In this document: positions 25,759-34,891 of the stretch, one piece after another | Layout: each line of letters begins with the position of its first letter | How positions within the stretch are numbered: position 1 is the first letter of the stretch | DNA from: Candidatus Omnitrophota bacterium | GTDB taxonomy: Bacteria; Omnitrophota; Gorgyraeia; Gygaellales; JAQTUX01 | Length of the DNA stretch: 64,000 bases | Assembly: GCA_028707125.1 (NCBI GenBank) | Contig: JAQTUX010000001.1 | Location: 430,807 to 494,806 of the forward strand | Direction: 5' to 3' | Translations under genes and position numbers: made by a program | Notes under the pieces: model-generated | What the model was told of the DNA's origin: nothing | Databases searched by the model: none | Seen by the model: only the letters and a program-made list of their open reading frames with translations

Positions 25759-28203
25759 ATGTTCAACAGATTCACCGAAAGGGCGAGGAAGGTAATAATA
25801 CTGGCAAAGGAGGAGGCCAGGAGGTTTAACCACGATTACATCGGCACAGAGCACATACTGCTGGGGCTCATACGCGAGGGCGAAGGCGTCGCCGCCGCCG
25901 TATTGCAGAAATTGGGCCTGAGCCTTGAGACGATCCGGCTTGAGGTGGAGAAACTGGTCCAGCCCGGGCCGTCGACCCAGATACTGGGCGACATACCGTT
26001 TACCCCGCGCGCCAAAAAGGTGCTGGAGCTGGCAGCGGAAGAGGCGCGCTCAATGGGCCATAACTACATCGGCACAGAGCACATACTGCTGGGGCTCATA
26101 CGCGAGGGCGAAGGCGTTGCCTCGCAGGTCCTGATGAACCTCGGGCTTGATTTTGACCGCGTGCGCAATGAAGTTATATCTCTGCTTGGTTCCGCTATCC
26201 CCGGTTTCAGCGGACAGCAGCAGCAGGCAAAGACCAAGACCCCGGCGCTGGATGCCTTTGGCCGCGACCTGACCCAGCTGGCCAAAGACAACAAGCTTGA
26301 CCCCGTCATAGACAGGACCAGCGAGATAGAGAGGGTCATACAGATATTAAGCCGCCGCACAAAAAATAACCCCGTGCTTTTAGGCGAGGCAGGCGTGGGC
26401 AAGACCGCCATAGTTGAAGGCCTGGCGCAGTCCATCATCGCCGGCAACGTGCCTGAGGTATTAAGGGGCAAGCGCATCGTGGTGCTTGACCTGGCGCTTA
26501 TGGTCGCCGGCACAAAATACCGCGGCCAGTTTGAAGAGAGGATCAAGGCGGTCATGGAAGAGATCAAGCGCTCCAAAGACGTCGTGGTGTTCATTGACGA
26601 GCTTCATACGCTTGTGGGCGCGGGGGCGGCAGAGGGGGCGATCGACGCCTCCAATATACTAAAGCCGGCGCTTTCCCGCGGCGAGATACAGTGCATAGGC
26701 GCCACCACCCTTGATGAATACAGAAAGTACATTGAGAAGGACGCCGCCCTTGAGAGAAGGTTCCAGACGATCATGGTGGACCCGCCGACGGTTGACCAGA
26801 CCATCGCTATCTTAAAGGGCCTGAGGGACAGGTATGAGGCGCACCACCGCGTCAAGTTCACGGACGAGGCGCTGGAGGCGGCGGCAAAATTATCCGACAG
26901 GTATATCTCGGGCAGGTTCCTGCCGGATAAGGCGATCGACCTGATCGACGAGACCGGCTCGCGCGCGCGGCTCAACGTCCTGGTCGTTCCGTCGGAGATA
27001 AAGGAATTAGAGCGTAAGGTGGAGGAGCTGAGGAAGGAAAAGGAAGAGCTGATAAAGAGCCAGAACTTTGAAAAGGCGGCCGGCTTAAGGGACCAGGAAA
27101 GGCAGGTAAGGACCGAACTTGACAAGGCGAACAAGGAGTGGAATGCCGCCAAGGATAAGACGATGCCTGAGATCAGCGCCGAAGATATCGCCAAGATCGT
27201 GGCGCAGTGGACGGGCATACCCATTTTCCGCCTGGAAGAGAAGGAAAGCGAGAAACTGCTTAAGATAGAAGAAGAACTGCATAAAAGCGTTATAGGGCAG
27301 GAGGAGGCGATAAAGACCATCGCCCGCGCGGTCAGGCGTTCGCGCGCCGGTATCAAAGACCCGCGCCGGCCCATCGGCTCATTTATATTCCTGGGGCCGA
27401 CAGGCGTAGGCAAGACCCTGCTCGCCAGGGCCCTGGCCGACTTTATGTTCGGCGACCAGGACGCCCTTGTCCAGCTGGATATGTCGGAGTATATGGAAAA
27501 GTTTAACGTCTCGCGCCTGGTGGGCGCGCCTCCCGGATACGTGGGATACGAAGAGGGCGGGCAGCTGACAGAAAAGATACGCAGAAGGCCCTACGCGGTC
27601 ATACTGCTGGATGAGATCGAAAAGGCGCATCCCGACGTGTTCAATCTGCTGCTGCAGGTCTTTGAAGACGGGCGCCTCACCGACAGCTTCGGCAGAAAGG
27701 TGGATTTCAGGAACACCATCGTGATAATGACCTCAAACGTCGGCGCGGAGATCATCAGGAAGAAAGGCGCGCTGGGCTTTAAGGAGCAGAAAGAGCAGGT
27801 GGATTACCTTGATATGAAAGACAAGCTCCTGGAAGAGGTGAAGCACACCTTTAAGCCGGAGTTCCTGAACAGGATAGACGACATAATCGTATTCAGGTCG
27901 CTCACCAAAGAAGACCTGCACCGCATAGTGGACCTGGAGCTGGGCTATGTTTCCGAGCGCCTGAAAGAGCAGGGCATCACGCTTCAGATAGAAGAAGAGG
28001 CCCGCCAGTTCATTATTGAGAAGGGCTTTGACCCCGTGTTCGGGGCGCGGCCCTTAAAGAGGACCATCCAGAGGTATCTGGAAGACCCGCTGGCCGAGGA
28101 GATAATCACGCAGAAGTCCAAGGACGCGAGGACATTCCGCGTCATACGCGACAAGGAAGAATTGAAGTTTGATCTGATATCGGGCGCGATGTCTAAAAAA
28201 TGA
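25759..28203 (+). CDS. clpC: ATP-dependent unfoldase ClpC
   Basis: AAA+ unfoldase (814 aa) that feeds substrates, including arginine-phosphorylated proteins, to ClpP. Two N-terminal Clp_N repeats (both containing [19 protein letters not shown]), first AAA+ module with [10 protein letters not shown], middle domain with UVR-like coiled coil ([20 protein letters not shown]) that identifies ClpC rather than ClpB or ClpA, and second AAA+ module with [15 protein letters not shown]. Strong AAGGAGG site. The stop overlaps the start of mlaE (ATGATAA), although the functions differ. In Firmicutes the ctsR repressor controls this gene; no ctsR is in the window. Confidence 0.96.
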   Translation: MFNRFTERARKVIILAKEEARRFNHDYIGTEHILLGLIREGEGVAAAVLQKLGLSLETIRLEVEKLVQPGPSTQILGDIPFTPRAKKVLELAAEEARSMGHNYIGTEHILLGLIREGEGVASQVLMNLGLDFDRVRNEVISLLGSAIPGFSGQQQQAKTKTPALDAFGRDLTQLAKDNKLDPVIDRTSEIERVIQILSRRTKNNPVLLGEAGVGKTAIVEGLAQSIIAGNVPEVLRGKRIVVLDLALMVAGTKYRGQFEERIKAVMEEIKRSKDVVVFIDELHTLVGAGAAEGAIDASNILKPALSRGEIQCIGATTLDEYRKYIEKDAALERRFQTIMVDPPTVDQTIAILKGLRDRYEAHHRVKFTDEALEAAAKLSDRYISGRFLPDKAIDLIDETGSRARLNVLVVPSEIKELERKVEELRKEKEELIKSQNFEKAAGLRDQERQVRTELDKANKEWNAAKDKTMPEISAEDIAKIVAQWTGIPIFRLEEKESEKLLKIEEELHKSVIGQEEAIKTIARAVRRSRAGIKDPRRPIGSFIFLGPTGVGKTLLARALADFMFGDQDALVQLDMSEYMEKFNVSRLVGAPPGYVGYEEGGQLTEKIRRRPYAVILLDEIEKAHPDVFNLLLQVFEDGRLTDSFGRKVDFRNTIVIMTSNVGAEIIRKKGALGFKEQKEQVDYLDMKDKLLEEVKHTFKPEFLNRIDDIIVFRSLTKEDLHRIVDLELGYVSERLKEQGITLQIEEEARQFIIEKGFDPVFGARPLKRTIQRYLEDPLAEEIITQKSKDARTFRVIRDKEELKFDLISGAMSKK

Positions 28204-28982
28204 TAAACCTGTTCAGGAAATCGACTTCCAATATCACGGCCATGCTGGTCAACCTGGGAGGGCTGGCGCTGCTGGGCGTTCAGTCATTCTTCTGGATGTT
28301 CGTGCCTCCTTTCAGCAAAGAGAGGTTTTTCACCCAGAACAGGCGTATCGGTTATGACAGTTTACCCATAGTCCTGATATCCTCCCTTTTTATCGGCATA
28401 ATACTGGCGCTGCAGACCGCGGTGCAGATGCAGCGGCTGGGCTCGGAGATGTATATCGCCAGTATCGTGGCTCTCTCCATTGTCAGGGAATTGGGCCCGG
28501 TGATAACCGCGTTCGTCGTGGCGGGCAGGGTGGGCGCGGCGATCACCGCCGAGCTGGGCACGATGAACGTTACGGAGCAGGTGGACGCGCTTCAGACGCT
28601 GGCGGCAAACCCCGTGAAGTACCTGGTAGTGCCGCGGCTGCTCGCCCTTATGTGCATGCTTCCCATCCTCACTCTGTATGCCAACATCATCGGCATTTTC
28701 GGCGGCTACATGATATGCGTGTATAAATTAGGCATAAGCTCCAGTCTGTATATGAGCATCACCTGGGACTCGCTGTTATTCAAAGATCTGTTTTCCGGGT
28801 TGATGAAAAGCGTGATCTTCGCGGCCATAATCGCGCTGGAGGCCTGTTACGAAGGCCTCAAGGTTAAAGGCGGGGCCGAAGGCGTGGGCAAGGCGACCAC
28901 GGCCTCGGTCGTAACCACGTTCGTGATGATAATCGCCGCCGACTGCCTGCTTACGGCGTTGTTTTATTTTGTAATGGGATAA
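28200..28982 (+). CDS. mlaE: MlaE-type ABC transporter permease
   Basis: Inner-membrane permease (260 aa) of the Mla phospholipid transport system, which moves lipid between inner and outer membranes. About five hydrophobic helices; the family core VRELGPVITAFVVAGRVGAAITAELGTMNVTEQ is present in full around residues 95-125, and the coupling region ACYEGLKVKGGAEGVGKATT near 220-240. It heads mlaE-mlaF-mlaD, the usual gene order. Starts within the clpC stop codon. Confidence 0.94.
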   Translation: MINLFRKSTSNITAMLVNLGGLALLGVQSFFWMFVPPFSKERFFTQNRRIGYDSLPIVLISSLFIGIILALQTAVQMQRLGSEMYIASIVALSIVRELGPVITAFVVAGRVGAAITAELGTMNVTEQVDALQTLAANPVKYLVVPRLLALMCMLPILTLYANIIGIFGGYMICVYKLGISSSLYMSITWDSLLFKDLFSGLMKSVIFAAIIALEACYEGLKVKGGAEGVGKATTASVVTTFVMIIAADCLLTALFYFVMG

Positions 28983-28993
28983 TCTTGCAGGGT

Positions 28994-29746
28994 ATGATTG
29001 AGATAAGAGGCGTATACAGGTCCTTCGGGGACAACCATGTGCTTAACGGGGTCGACCTTACCGTAAAGCGGGGCGAGACCAAGGTGATCATCGGCCGCTC
29101 CGGCTGCGGCAAGAGCGTCCTGCTCAAGCACATCGTGGGCATACTCAATCCGGACAAAGGGGAGGTGCTCGTCGGAGGCAAAAACATAGTCGGGCTCTCC
29201 GAGAAAGACGTTAACTCGGTGAGGATGAAGATAGGGATGGTCTTCCAGGGAGGGGCGTTGTTCGATTCCATGAGCGTGGGCGATAACGTGGGTTTTTCCC
29301 TTAAGGAACATACCGATCTCAGCGGGAAGGAAATACTTGAGCGCGTGGAAGAATCGCTGTGCATGGTGGATCTCTGCGGCATAGAGCATCTTATGCCCGC
29401 GGAATTAAGCGGCGGGATGAAAAAGCGCGTGGCGGTGGCGCGGGCGATCTGCAATAAACCCGAGATCATACTTTATGACGAGCCGACCACGGGCGTTGAC
29501 CCGATCACCGCCGACAGCATAAACGACCTGATAAGGAACATGCACGATAAACTCAAGATAACCACCATTGTCGTCACTCACGATATGAAGAGCGCCTATA
29601 AAGTCGCGGACACTATCGCCATGCTTTATAAGGGCAGGATAATAGCGCAGGGCAGGCCCGAAGAGATACAGCATACGGCGCATCCGGTAGTGCACCAGTT
29701 CATTAACGGGCTGGCAAAGGGCCCGATCACTGAAACGCTGGAATAA
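28994..29746 (+). CDS. mlaF: MlaF-type ABC transporter ATP-binding protein
   Basis: ATPase subunit (about 250 aa) of the Mla system. Walker A GRSGCGKSVLLKHI (the Ser-Val in place of Ser-Thr is usual for MlaF), Q-loop VFQGGALFDSMSV, signature LSGGMKKRVAVARAI, Walker B IILYDEPTTGVDP and VTHD switch. An in-frame TTG at 28985 is possible, but family members begin MIEIRG-, so I take the ATG at 28994. The ribosome site is poor, in line with translation coupled to mlaE 11 bases upstream. Confidence 0.94.
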   Translation: MIEIRGVYRSFGDNHVLNGVDLTVKRGETKVIIGRSGCGKSVLLKHIVGILNPDKGEVLVGGKNIVGLSEKDVNSVRMKIGMVFQGGALFDSMSVGDNVGFSLKEHTDLSGKEILERVEESLCMVDLCGIEHLMPAELSGGMKKRVAVARAICNKPEIILYDEPTTGVDPITADSINDLIRNMHDKLKITTIVVTHDMKSAYKVADTIAMLYKGRIIAQGRPEEIQHTAHPVVHQFINGLAKGPITETLE

Positions 29747-29758
29747 TGGAGGAATAAT

Positions 29759-30367
29759 ATGGCCAATAACAATTCAAAATTAGAACTGAAGGTGGGGCTA
29801 TTCGTCTTTATCGGTTTATTGATTCTCAGTGTATTCATTCTTTCCATAAAGAGCATTAAGAGCTTTGCCTCCACCTACAATCTTAATGTCATGTTCGGCT
29901 TTGTGAACGGCGTTAAGGTCGGCGCGCCGGTGAGGTTTGCCGGAGTCGATGTGGGCGAGGTCAAGGATATAGACGTTTATTTTGACGAGGGCCAGCATAA
30001 GACACGCGTAAATACTTTGATATCCATAGAGAAAGGGGTAAAGGTGCCGGTTGGTTCCGCGGTGTGGATAAACACGCTGGGCCTTTTGGGGGAAAAATAC
30101 GTTGAGATCATGCCGGCCGCCAATGACAGCGAGTTCTACCGGGCGGGAAGCAGCCTGGCAGGCAAAGACCCTGTGGCCATGCACGAGGTGGGAGAGCTGC
30201 TTCAGAGGGTCGCCTACGGGCTTGACGATATCATAGCGCAGATGCATACCGGCGAAGGCACCATAGGAAAGCTGATCTACGACTCCCGTCTTTATCAGGA
30301 CATAGAAGAGATGTTCTCTGACCTTAAGAAGAACCCCTGGAAGTTATTGCATAAGCCGAAAAAGTAG
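29759..30367 (+). CDS. mlaD: MlaD/MCE-domain substrate-binding protein
   Basis: Periplasmic-facing lipid-binding subunit anchored in the inner membrane (202 aa). One N-terminal membrane helix (VGLFVFIGLLILSVFILSI), then a single MCE domain: GFVNGVKVGAPVRFAGVDVG and TLGLLGEKYVEIMPA are hallmark stretches. A short C-terminal amphipathic region follows (GTIGKLIYDSRLYQDIEEMF), as in MCE proteins of this type. No mlaC or mlaA follows; the next gene is radA. Confidence 0.92.
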   Translation: MANNNSKLELKVGLFVFIGLLILSVFILSIKSIKSFASTYNLNVMFGFVNGVKVGAPVRFAGVDVGEVKDIDVYFDEGQHKTRVNTLISIEKGVKVPVGSAVWINTLGLLGEKYVEIMPAANDSEFYRAGSSLAGKDPVAMHEVGELLQRVAYGLDDIIAQMHTGEGTIGKLIYDSRLYQDIEEMFSDLKKNPWKLLHKPKK

Positions 30368-30368
30368 C

Positions 30369-31742
30369 ATGAAGACCAAAACCATATACGCCTGCCAGAA
30401 CTGCGGGGCGCAGTCGGCGAAATGGTCGGGCAGGTGCGCCGATTGCGGCAGCTGGAATTCTTTTGTGGAGGAGAATTACAGCGAGCCGACGGCAAAGACC
30501 AGAAGCCGCGCCATCACTAATTCCCAGCCGCCGGTCCTGCTCAAGGATGTCAGCGTGGAGAACTTTTCCCGGGCCAAAACCGGCATCTCGGAACTGGACA
30601 GGGTATTGGGCGGCGGTATTGTGCCGGGTTCGGTCGTGCTTATCGGAGGCGACCCGGGCATAGGCAAGTCCACCATATGCCTGCAGATATGCGCGGGGCT
30701 CTCAGCCGCCGGTAAAAAGGTCCTTTACATCAGCGGCGAAGAATCCGTGTCCCAGACCAAGCTGCGCGCCGAGAGGCTCGCCCCTTTTAAGAACGCCGGC
30801 GAACTTTTCATCGTCAACCAGACCGACATAGGCATCATAGAGGAATCCATAAAAAAGCTTTCTCCGGATATGGTGGTGGTGGATTCCATACAGGTGGTGT
30901 TCAATCCGGAATTTGATTCCAGCCCCGGCTCTGTCAGCCAGGTGCGCGACTGCGCCGGTTACCTCACGCGCATCGCCAAGACCGAAGACATCGCGATGTT
31001 CATCATCGGGCACGTTACCAAGCAGGGCACGCTCGCCGGCCCGCGCGTGCTTGAGCACATAGTTGACACGGTCCTGTATTTTGAGGGCGACAGGTATTCC
31101 GCCTACCGCGTATTGAGGGCGCAGAAAAACCGCTTCGGCTCCACCAATGAGATAGGCGTGTTTGAGATGACCTCATCCGGCTTAAAAGAGGTGGATAATC
31201 CCTCCTGCATTTTTCTTTCGGAGCGCGCAAAGAATGTATCCGGCTCAGCGGTGTCCTCCGTGCTGGAAGGCACGCGGCCGCTCTTAGTTGAGATCCAGGC
31301 GCTGACCAGCAGGGCGAACTTCGGCTATGCCGCGCGCAGGGCGCAGGGGTTTGACCATAACCGCCTCAACCTGCTCATAGCCGTGCTTGAGAAAAGGATA
31401 GGCCTGCACCTTGAAACAGAGGACGTATTCCTGAACGTAGCCGGAGGGGTCAAGGTGGCAGACCCTGCCTGCGACCTGGCCGTGGTCGCGGCCATCGCCT
31501 CAAGTTTTAAGGACAAGCCGATATTGGAGGAGACGGTCGTATTCGGAGAGGTGGGGCTTACTTCAGAGGTAAGGAGCGCCAATCAGATAGAACTGAGGAT
31601 CAATGAAGCGGAAAAATTAGGGTTTAAGAGGTGCATACTGCCGCGCAACAACCTTAAGAACGCGAGCGCCGCGGGCAGGAGGAAAATAGAACTTATCGGG
31701 GCAGCCAGCGTGAAAGAGGCGCTGGATATATTAGTTGGATAA
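30369..31742 (+). CDS. radA: DNA repair protein RadA/Sms
   Basis: Branch-migration helicase in recombinational repair (457 aa). N-terminal four-cysteine zinc finger (CQNCGAQSAKWSGRCADCG), RecA-like ATPase with Walker A GGDPGIGKSTI near residue 97, the RadA-specific KNRFGSTNEIGVFEM motif near 255, and a C-terminal Lon-protease-like domain without the protease dyad. Full length. Its stop is followed by the first large intergenic quasi-palindrome. Confidence 0.96.
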   Translation: MKTKTIYACQNCGAQSAKWSGRCADCGSWNSFVEENYSEPTAKTRSRAITNSQPPVLLKDVSVENFSRAKTGISELDRVLGGGIVPGSVVLIGGDPGIGKSTICLQICAGLSAAGKKVLYISGEESVSQTKLRAERLAPFKNAGELFIVNQTDIGIIEESIKKLSPDMVVVDSIQVVFNPEFDSSPGSVSQVRDCAGYLTRIAKTEDIAMFIIGHVTKQGTLAGPRVLEHIVDTVLYFEGDRYSAYRVLRAQKNRFGSTNEIGVFEMTSSGLKEVDNPSCIFLSERAKNVSGSAVSSVLEGTRPLLVEIQALTSRANFGYAARRAQGFDHNRLNLLIAVLEKRIGLHLETEDVFLNVAGGVKVADPACDLAVVAAIASSFKDKPILEETVVFGEVGLTSEVRSANQIELRINEAEKLGFKRCILPRNNLKNASAAGRRKIELIGAASVKEALDILVG

Positions 31743-31751
31743 GAAAAATAT

Positions 31752-31880
31752 TAATGACCAATGACGAAACCCGAATGACGAATGAATGTCTAAATGACCA
31801 AATGTCCAATTTTGACATTGGACATTGAAGAATTGGTCATTTATTCGACATTCGTCATTGGAGAATTCGACATTGAATTA
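31752..31880. repeat. Large intergenic quasi-palindrome 1 (AATGACC-type units)
   Basis: Fills the gap between radA and the PIN-TRAM gene. The left half is built from loosely repeated 6-8 nt units (AATGACC, AATGACG, AATGTCC). The right half is their complement in mirror order (GGACATT, TTGGTCATT, CGTCATT, CGACATT). Transcribed, it would fold into a hairpin with arms near 60 nt: for example TAAATGACCAA (31791 on) pairs with TTGGTCATTTA (31833 on). A clean AAACGGAGG ribosome site follows outside the element. Confidence 0.85.
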
Positions 31881-31904
31881 TTTTTATACTAAACGGAGGT
31901 TATA

Positions 31905-32900
31905 ATGGTGATCCTATTTACCAGGTTGTTATTTTTCATCATATTTACGCTTATAGGGTATCAGACCGGAGACACCAGCGACGCCGCCTTGATCGGCGCT
32001 CTTATCGGGGCGTTTGCCGGAGCGGTCATAATCCTGTCGGAAATAGGGATGAAGCGTGTTTCCGTGCGCGGCCTGTCCAGCGCCGTGTTCGGGCTTATAC
32101 TGGGCCTGATAATGGCCAAGCTTGTGGGCGATGTCTTCAGTTTGACGCCCATCAGCCAGCCGGTGCTTGCGCTGATCAAGGTCACCCTCACGCTTGTGTT
32201 CTGCTATCTGGGGATGATCATGGGCCTGAGGGGCAGGGACGAGTTTAATATAATCATACCTTACGTGAGATTGCGCCGCGAGGACAGGTCGGCCGAGATA
32301 GTCATACTGGACACGTCGGTGATAGTAGACGGCAGGATCACGGACATCTTAAAGACAAAGTTTTTGGACGGCAAATTGGTCATACCGCGCTTTGTGCTTA
32401 AGGAGCTGCAGCAGATAGCTGATTCCGCCGACTCCATAAAACGCCAGCGCGGCAGAAGGGGGCTGGAGACCCTTCATAAGATACAGAAGGAAAGCGGCAT
32501 GGACATAAATATACACGAAGACGATTTTCCGGAATTCCCCGACGTTGACTCAAAGCTGGTAAAGCTCGCCAAGGTGCTTGAGGCCAAGATCATGACCGTT
32601 GATTATAACTTAAACCGTGTTGCCGCGCTTCAGGGGATCAAGGTCCTCAATATAAATGAGCTCTCAGGCGCCCTGAAACCGGTGGTGTTCCCCGGAGAGG
32701 TAATGAACCTGAAACTGATCAAGGAAGGCAAGGAGCACAATCAGGCGATAGGGTATCTTGACGACGGCACGATGGTCGTGGTGGAGGATTCGCGGCATTA
32801 TATCGGCCGCGAGATGAAGGTCGTGGTGACGTCGGTTTTCCAGACCCAGGCAGGCCGGATGATCTTTGCCAAGCTCGCTTCAGCGAACGCGAAGCATTAG
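31905..32900 (+). CDS. Membrane PIN-TRAM domain protein (putative RNase)
   Basis: A 331-aa protein of the YacL family. Four membrane helices occupy residues 1-115. A PIN nuclease domain follows (about 130-245; [15 protein letters not shown] and [12 protein letters not shown] supply acidic active-site residues), and a C-terminal TRAM RNA-binding domain (about 265-325, [19 protein letters not shown]). Presumably a membrane-bound endoribonuclease facing the cytoplasm; natural targets are unknown. It stands immediately before ispD and ispF, the same order as in Bacillus and other groups. Confidence 0.92.
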   Translation: MVILFTRLLFFIIFTLIGYQTGDTSDAALIGALIGAFAGAVIILSEIGMKRVSVRGLSSAVFGLILGLIMAKLVGDVFSLTPISQPVLALIKVTLTLVFCYLGMIMGLRGRDEFNIIIPYVRLRREDRSAEIVILDTSVIVDGRITDILKTKFLDGKLVIPRFVLKELQQIADSADSIKRQRGRRGLETLHKIQKESGMDINIHEDDFPEFPDVDSKLVKLAKVLEAKIMTVDYNLNRVAALQGIKVLNINELSGALKPVVFPGEVMNLKLIKEGKEHNQAIGYLDDGTMVVVEDSRHYIGREMKVVVTSVFQTQAGRMIFAKLASANAKH

Positions 32901-32906
32901 ATAGAA

Positions 32907-33581
32907 ATGAAGGTCGTGGCTATAATTGCCGCCGCGGGAGCAGGCAGGCGGCTGGGCAGGAAAAAGGCGCTTTTAGGTTTTTCAGGCAAACCGCTAATAT
33001 ATTACTGCCTCAATACCCTGAACAGCCACCGGCTCATTGACGGCATCATAATCGCCGCGGCCTCAAGTGATCTAAAGAAGATAGAGCGGCTGGTCGGAAG
33101 TTACGGCTTCAAAAAGGTCATCAGCGTAGTTAAAGGCGGGGCCGCGCGCCGGGATTCGGTAAGAAACGCCTTAAAACATCTTCCTTCCGGCTGCGGCCTT
33201 GTGCTTATACACGACGCGGCCAGGCCGTTTGTTGATGGCCGGACAATAACAGCCCTGATAAAACAGGCAATGTCAGGCGGGGCGGCGATCGCCGCCGTCA
33301 GGGTAAAATCCACCATAAAGCGGGTAAATACCGACAGGACAGTGCGCGCTACTATTGACAGGGATGAGCTTGTTGAGGCGCAGACCCCGCAGGTGTTTGA
33401 CAGGGAGCTGCTCCTCAGGGCATATAGGGATGGTGCCGGCCTCAAGGCAACAGACGATTCTTTTCTTGTGGAGCGCCTGGGCAGGAAGGTCAAGGTGGTA
33501 GAGGGCTCTTATTTTAACATCAAGATAACCACACCTGAGGATTTGGTGTTTGCGAAGGCGATATTGAAGAGATGCGCATAG
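32907..33581 (+). CDS. ispD: 2-C-methyl-D-erythritol 4-phosphate cytidylyltransferase
   Basis: Third step of the non-mevalonate isoprenoid pathway: joins MEP to CTP (224 aa). Nucleotide-binding N-terminus IIAAAGAGRRLGRKKALLGF, then VLIHDAARPFVDGRTI and DRDELVEAQTPQVF, all typical of IspD. Ten-base overlap with ispF, the usual pair. Confidence 0.95.
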   Translation: MKVVAIIAAAGAGRRLGRKKALLGFSGKPLIYYCLNTLNSHRLIDGIIIAAASSDLKKIERLVGSYGFKKVISVVKGGAARRDSVRNALKHLPSGCGLVLIHDAARPFVDGRTITALIKQAMSGGAAIAAVRVKSTIKRVNTDRTVRATIDRDELVEAQTPQVFDRELLLRAYRDGAGLKATDDSFLVERLGRKVKVVEGSYFNIKITTPEDLVFAKAILKRCA

Positions 33582-34060
33582 GAATCGGTTACGACATACA
33601 TCCTTTGATCGAAGGCAGGAAGTTATTCCTGGGCGGGGTGGAGATACCGTACAATAAGGGCCTGCTGGGGCATTCCGACGCCGACGCGCTGCTGCACGCG
33701 CTCTGCGACGCGATGCTGGGAGCGGCGGGCTTAGGCGACATAGGCAAATTCTTCCCTGACAGCGAGGCGGAGTTTCACAACATCTCCAGCATAAAGCTGC
33801 TTGAACGCGTAAATGAAATGCTCGCGGATAAGGGTTTGCGCGTTTCCAACGTTGACAGCGTGGTGATCGCCGATGAGCCGCGGCTTGAGCCGTTCAAGGA
33901 CAGGATGCAGGCGCTTATTGCTGGGGCGCTGAAAATAGAAAAGGGCGATGCCTGCGTCAAGGCCACCTCCCAGGAAGGGCTGGGCCTGATCGGAAGGGGC
34001 GAGGCGATCGCCGCCTACGCGGTCGTGCTGCTTGAAGAGAAAAAAGGAGAGAAGAAATGA
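33572..34060 (+). CDS. ispF: 2-C-methyl-D-erythritol 2,4-cyclodiphosphate synthase
   Basis: Fifth step of the non-mevalonate pathway (162 aa). Zinc ligands in [10 protein letters not shown] and [18 protein letters not shown], and the C-terminal [17 protein letters not shown] signature are complete. Overlaps ispD and is overlapped by cysE (ATGA), so all three are translated in sequence. Confidence 0.96.
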   Translation: MRIGIGYDIHPLIEGRKLFLGGVEIPYNKGLLGHSDADALLHALCDAMLGAAGLGDIGKFFPDSEAEFHNISSIKLLERVNEMLADKGLRVSNVDSVVIADEPRLEPFKDRMQALIAGALKIEKGDACVKATSQEGLGLIGRGEAIAAYAVVLLEEKKGEKK

Positions 34061-34743
34061 GCATATTATTTTACGTTCTTCTTGCGTTTATTTTAATAAT
34101 CATAGCCAAGGCGGCGGTCATCTCGCTGGTTTTTAAAGAGGAGATAAGGTCCGCCAGGGAGCGCGACCCGGCTGCCCGCTCAAATCTTGAGGTGATCCTG
34201 CTCTACGAAGGCCTGCATGCCGTGATCGCTTACCGCGCCGCGCGTTTCTTCTATAAAATACGCTTCTTTTTCATCGCGCGGCTGATAAGTGTCGTCGCGC
34301 GCCATTTCACCGGCATTGAGATCCATCCCGGGGCAAAAATAGGCAAGGGGCTGTTCATTGACCACGGTATGGGGGTTGTTATCGGCGAGACCTCGATCCT
34401 GGGCGATAATATTACTCTTTATCAGGGCGTGACACTGGGCGGCACCGGCAAAGAGAAGGGCAAGCGCCATCCCACTCTGGGCAACAACGTGGTCATCGGC
34501 GCGGGCGCAAAGGTATTGGGGAACATTGCCGTCGGCGATAATTCTTATGTGGGGGCGAACGCCGTGGTTATAAAGGATGTGCCGCCTAATTCAACGGTGG
34601 TGGGCGTGCCCGGGCGGGTCACCAAACAGGACGGCAAGAGAATGGATTTTGATCTTGACCACATCCATGTCATAGACCCGATCATGCAGAATATCGAGGA
34701 GCTGGAGGAGCGGGTCAAGAAGTTAGAACAAGATAAACACTAA
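34057..34743 (+). CDS. cysE: Serine O-acetyltransferase
   Basis: First step of cysteine synthesis: acetylates serine (228 aa). A hydrophobic N-terminal segment ([19 protein letters not shown]) is followed by an alpha-helical part and the left-handed beta-helix with hexapeptide repeats. The latter contains [20 protein letters not shown] and [20 protein letters not shown], the active-site and CoA-binding stretches. The hydrophobic N-terminus suggests membrane association and is not typical of E. coli CysE. The stop codon lies inside the first unit of quasi-palindrome 2. Next gene is cysS, an order well known from Firmicutes. Confidence 0.93.
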   Translation: MSILFYVLLAFILIIIAKAAVISLVFKEEIRSARERDPAARSNLEVILLYEGLHAVIAYRAARFFYKIRFFFIARLISVVARHFTGIEIHPGAKIGKGLFIDHGMGVVIGETSILGDNITLYQGVTLGGTGKEKGKRHPTLGNNVVIGAGAKVLGNIAVGDNSYVGANAVVIKDVPPNSTVVGVPGRVTKQDGKRMDFDLDHIHVIDPIMQNIEELEERVKKLEQDKH

Positions 34744-34887
34744 ACCCTAAACACTAAACTCTAAACAAACTCAAATGTCAAAACACAAAACTCAAAACAC
34801 GCAATTACAAAACAATAGCGTTTTGGGTTTGTAATTTTGGGTTTTGGGTTTATTTAGGGTTTAGGATTTAGAGTTTAGGGTTTAAAT
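34735..34887. repeat. Large intergenic quasi-palindrome 2 (AAACNCTAAAC-type units)
   Basis: Fills the cysE-cysS gap and takes in the cysE stop (AAACACTAAACCC). Left half: units AAACCCT, AAACACT, AAACTCT, then AAACTCAAAAC and AATTACAAAAC. Right half: the mirror complement (GTTTTGGG, GTAATTTTGGG, TTTAGGGTTTAG, TTTAGAGTTTAGGG). Arms of about 70 nt meet near 34821. The telomere-like look (TTTAGGG) is coincidental: the units are degenerate and inverted. The cysS start codon follows within 5 bases, so the ribosome site lies in or beside the hairpin base. Confidence 0.87.
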
Positions 34888-34891
34888 TATT

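Noticed and set aside
26604-27413. Long minus-strand frame opposite clpC (269 codons), and similar ones opposite gltB
   Set aside because: Shadow of strongly biased codons in the real genes; low-complexity Ser/Leu products without family features or ribosome sites.
34735-34887. Telomere repeat or eukaryotic contamination (TTTAGGG-like)
   Set aside because: Units are degenerate, appear as mirror-complement arms, and the stretch is seated exactly between cysE and cysS, as the other quasi-palindromes are between their genes.
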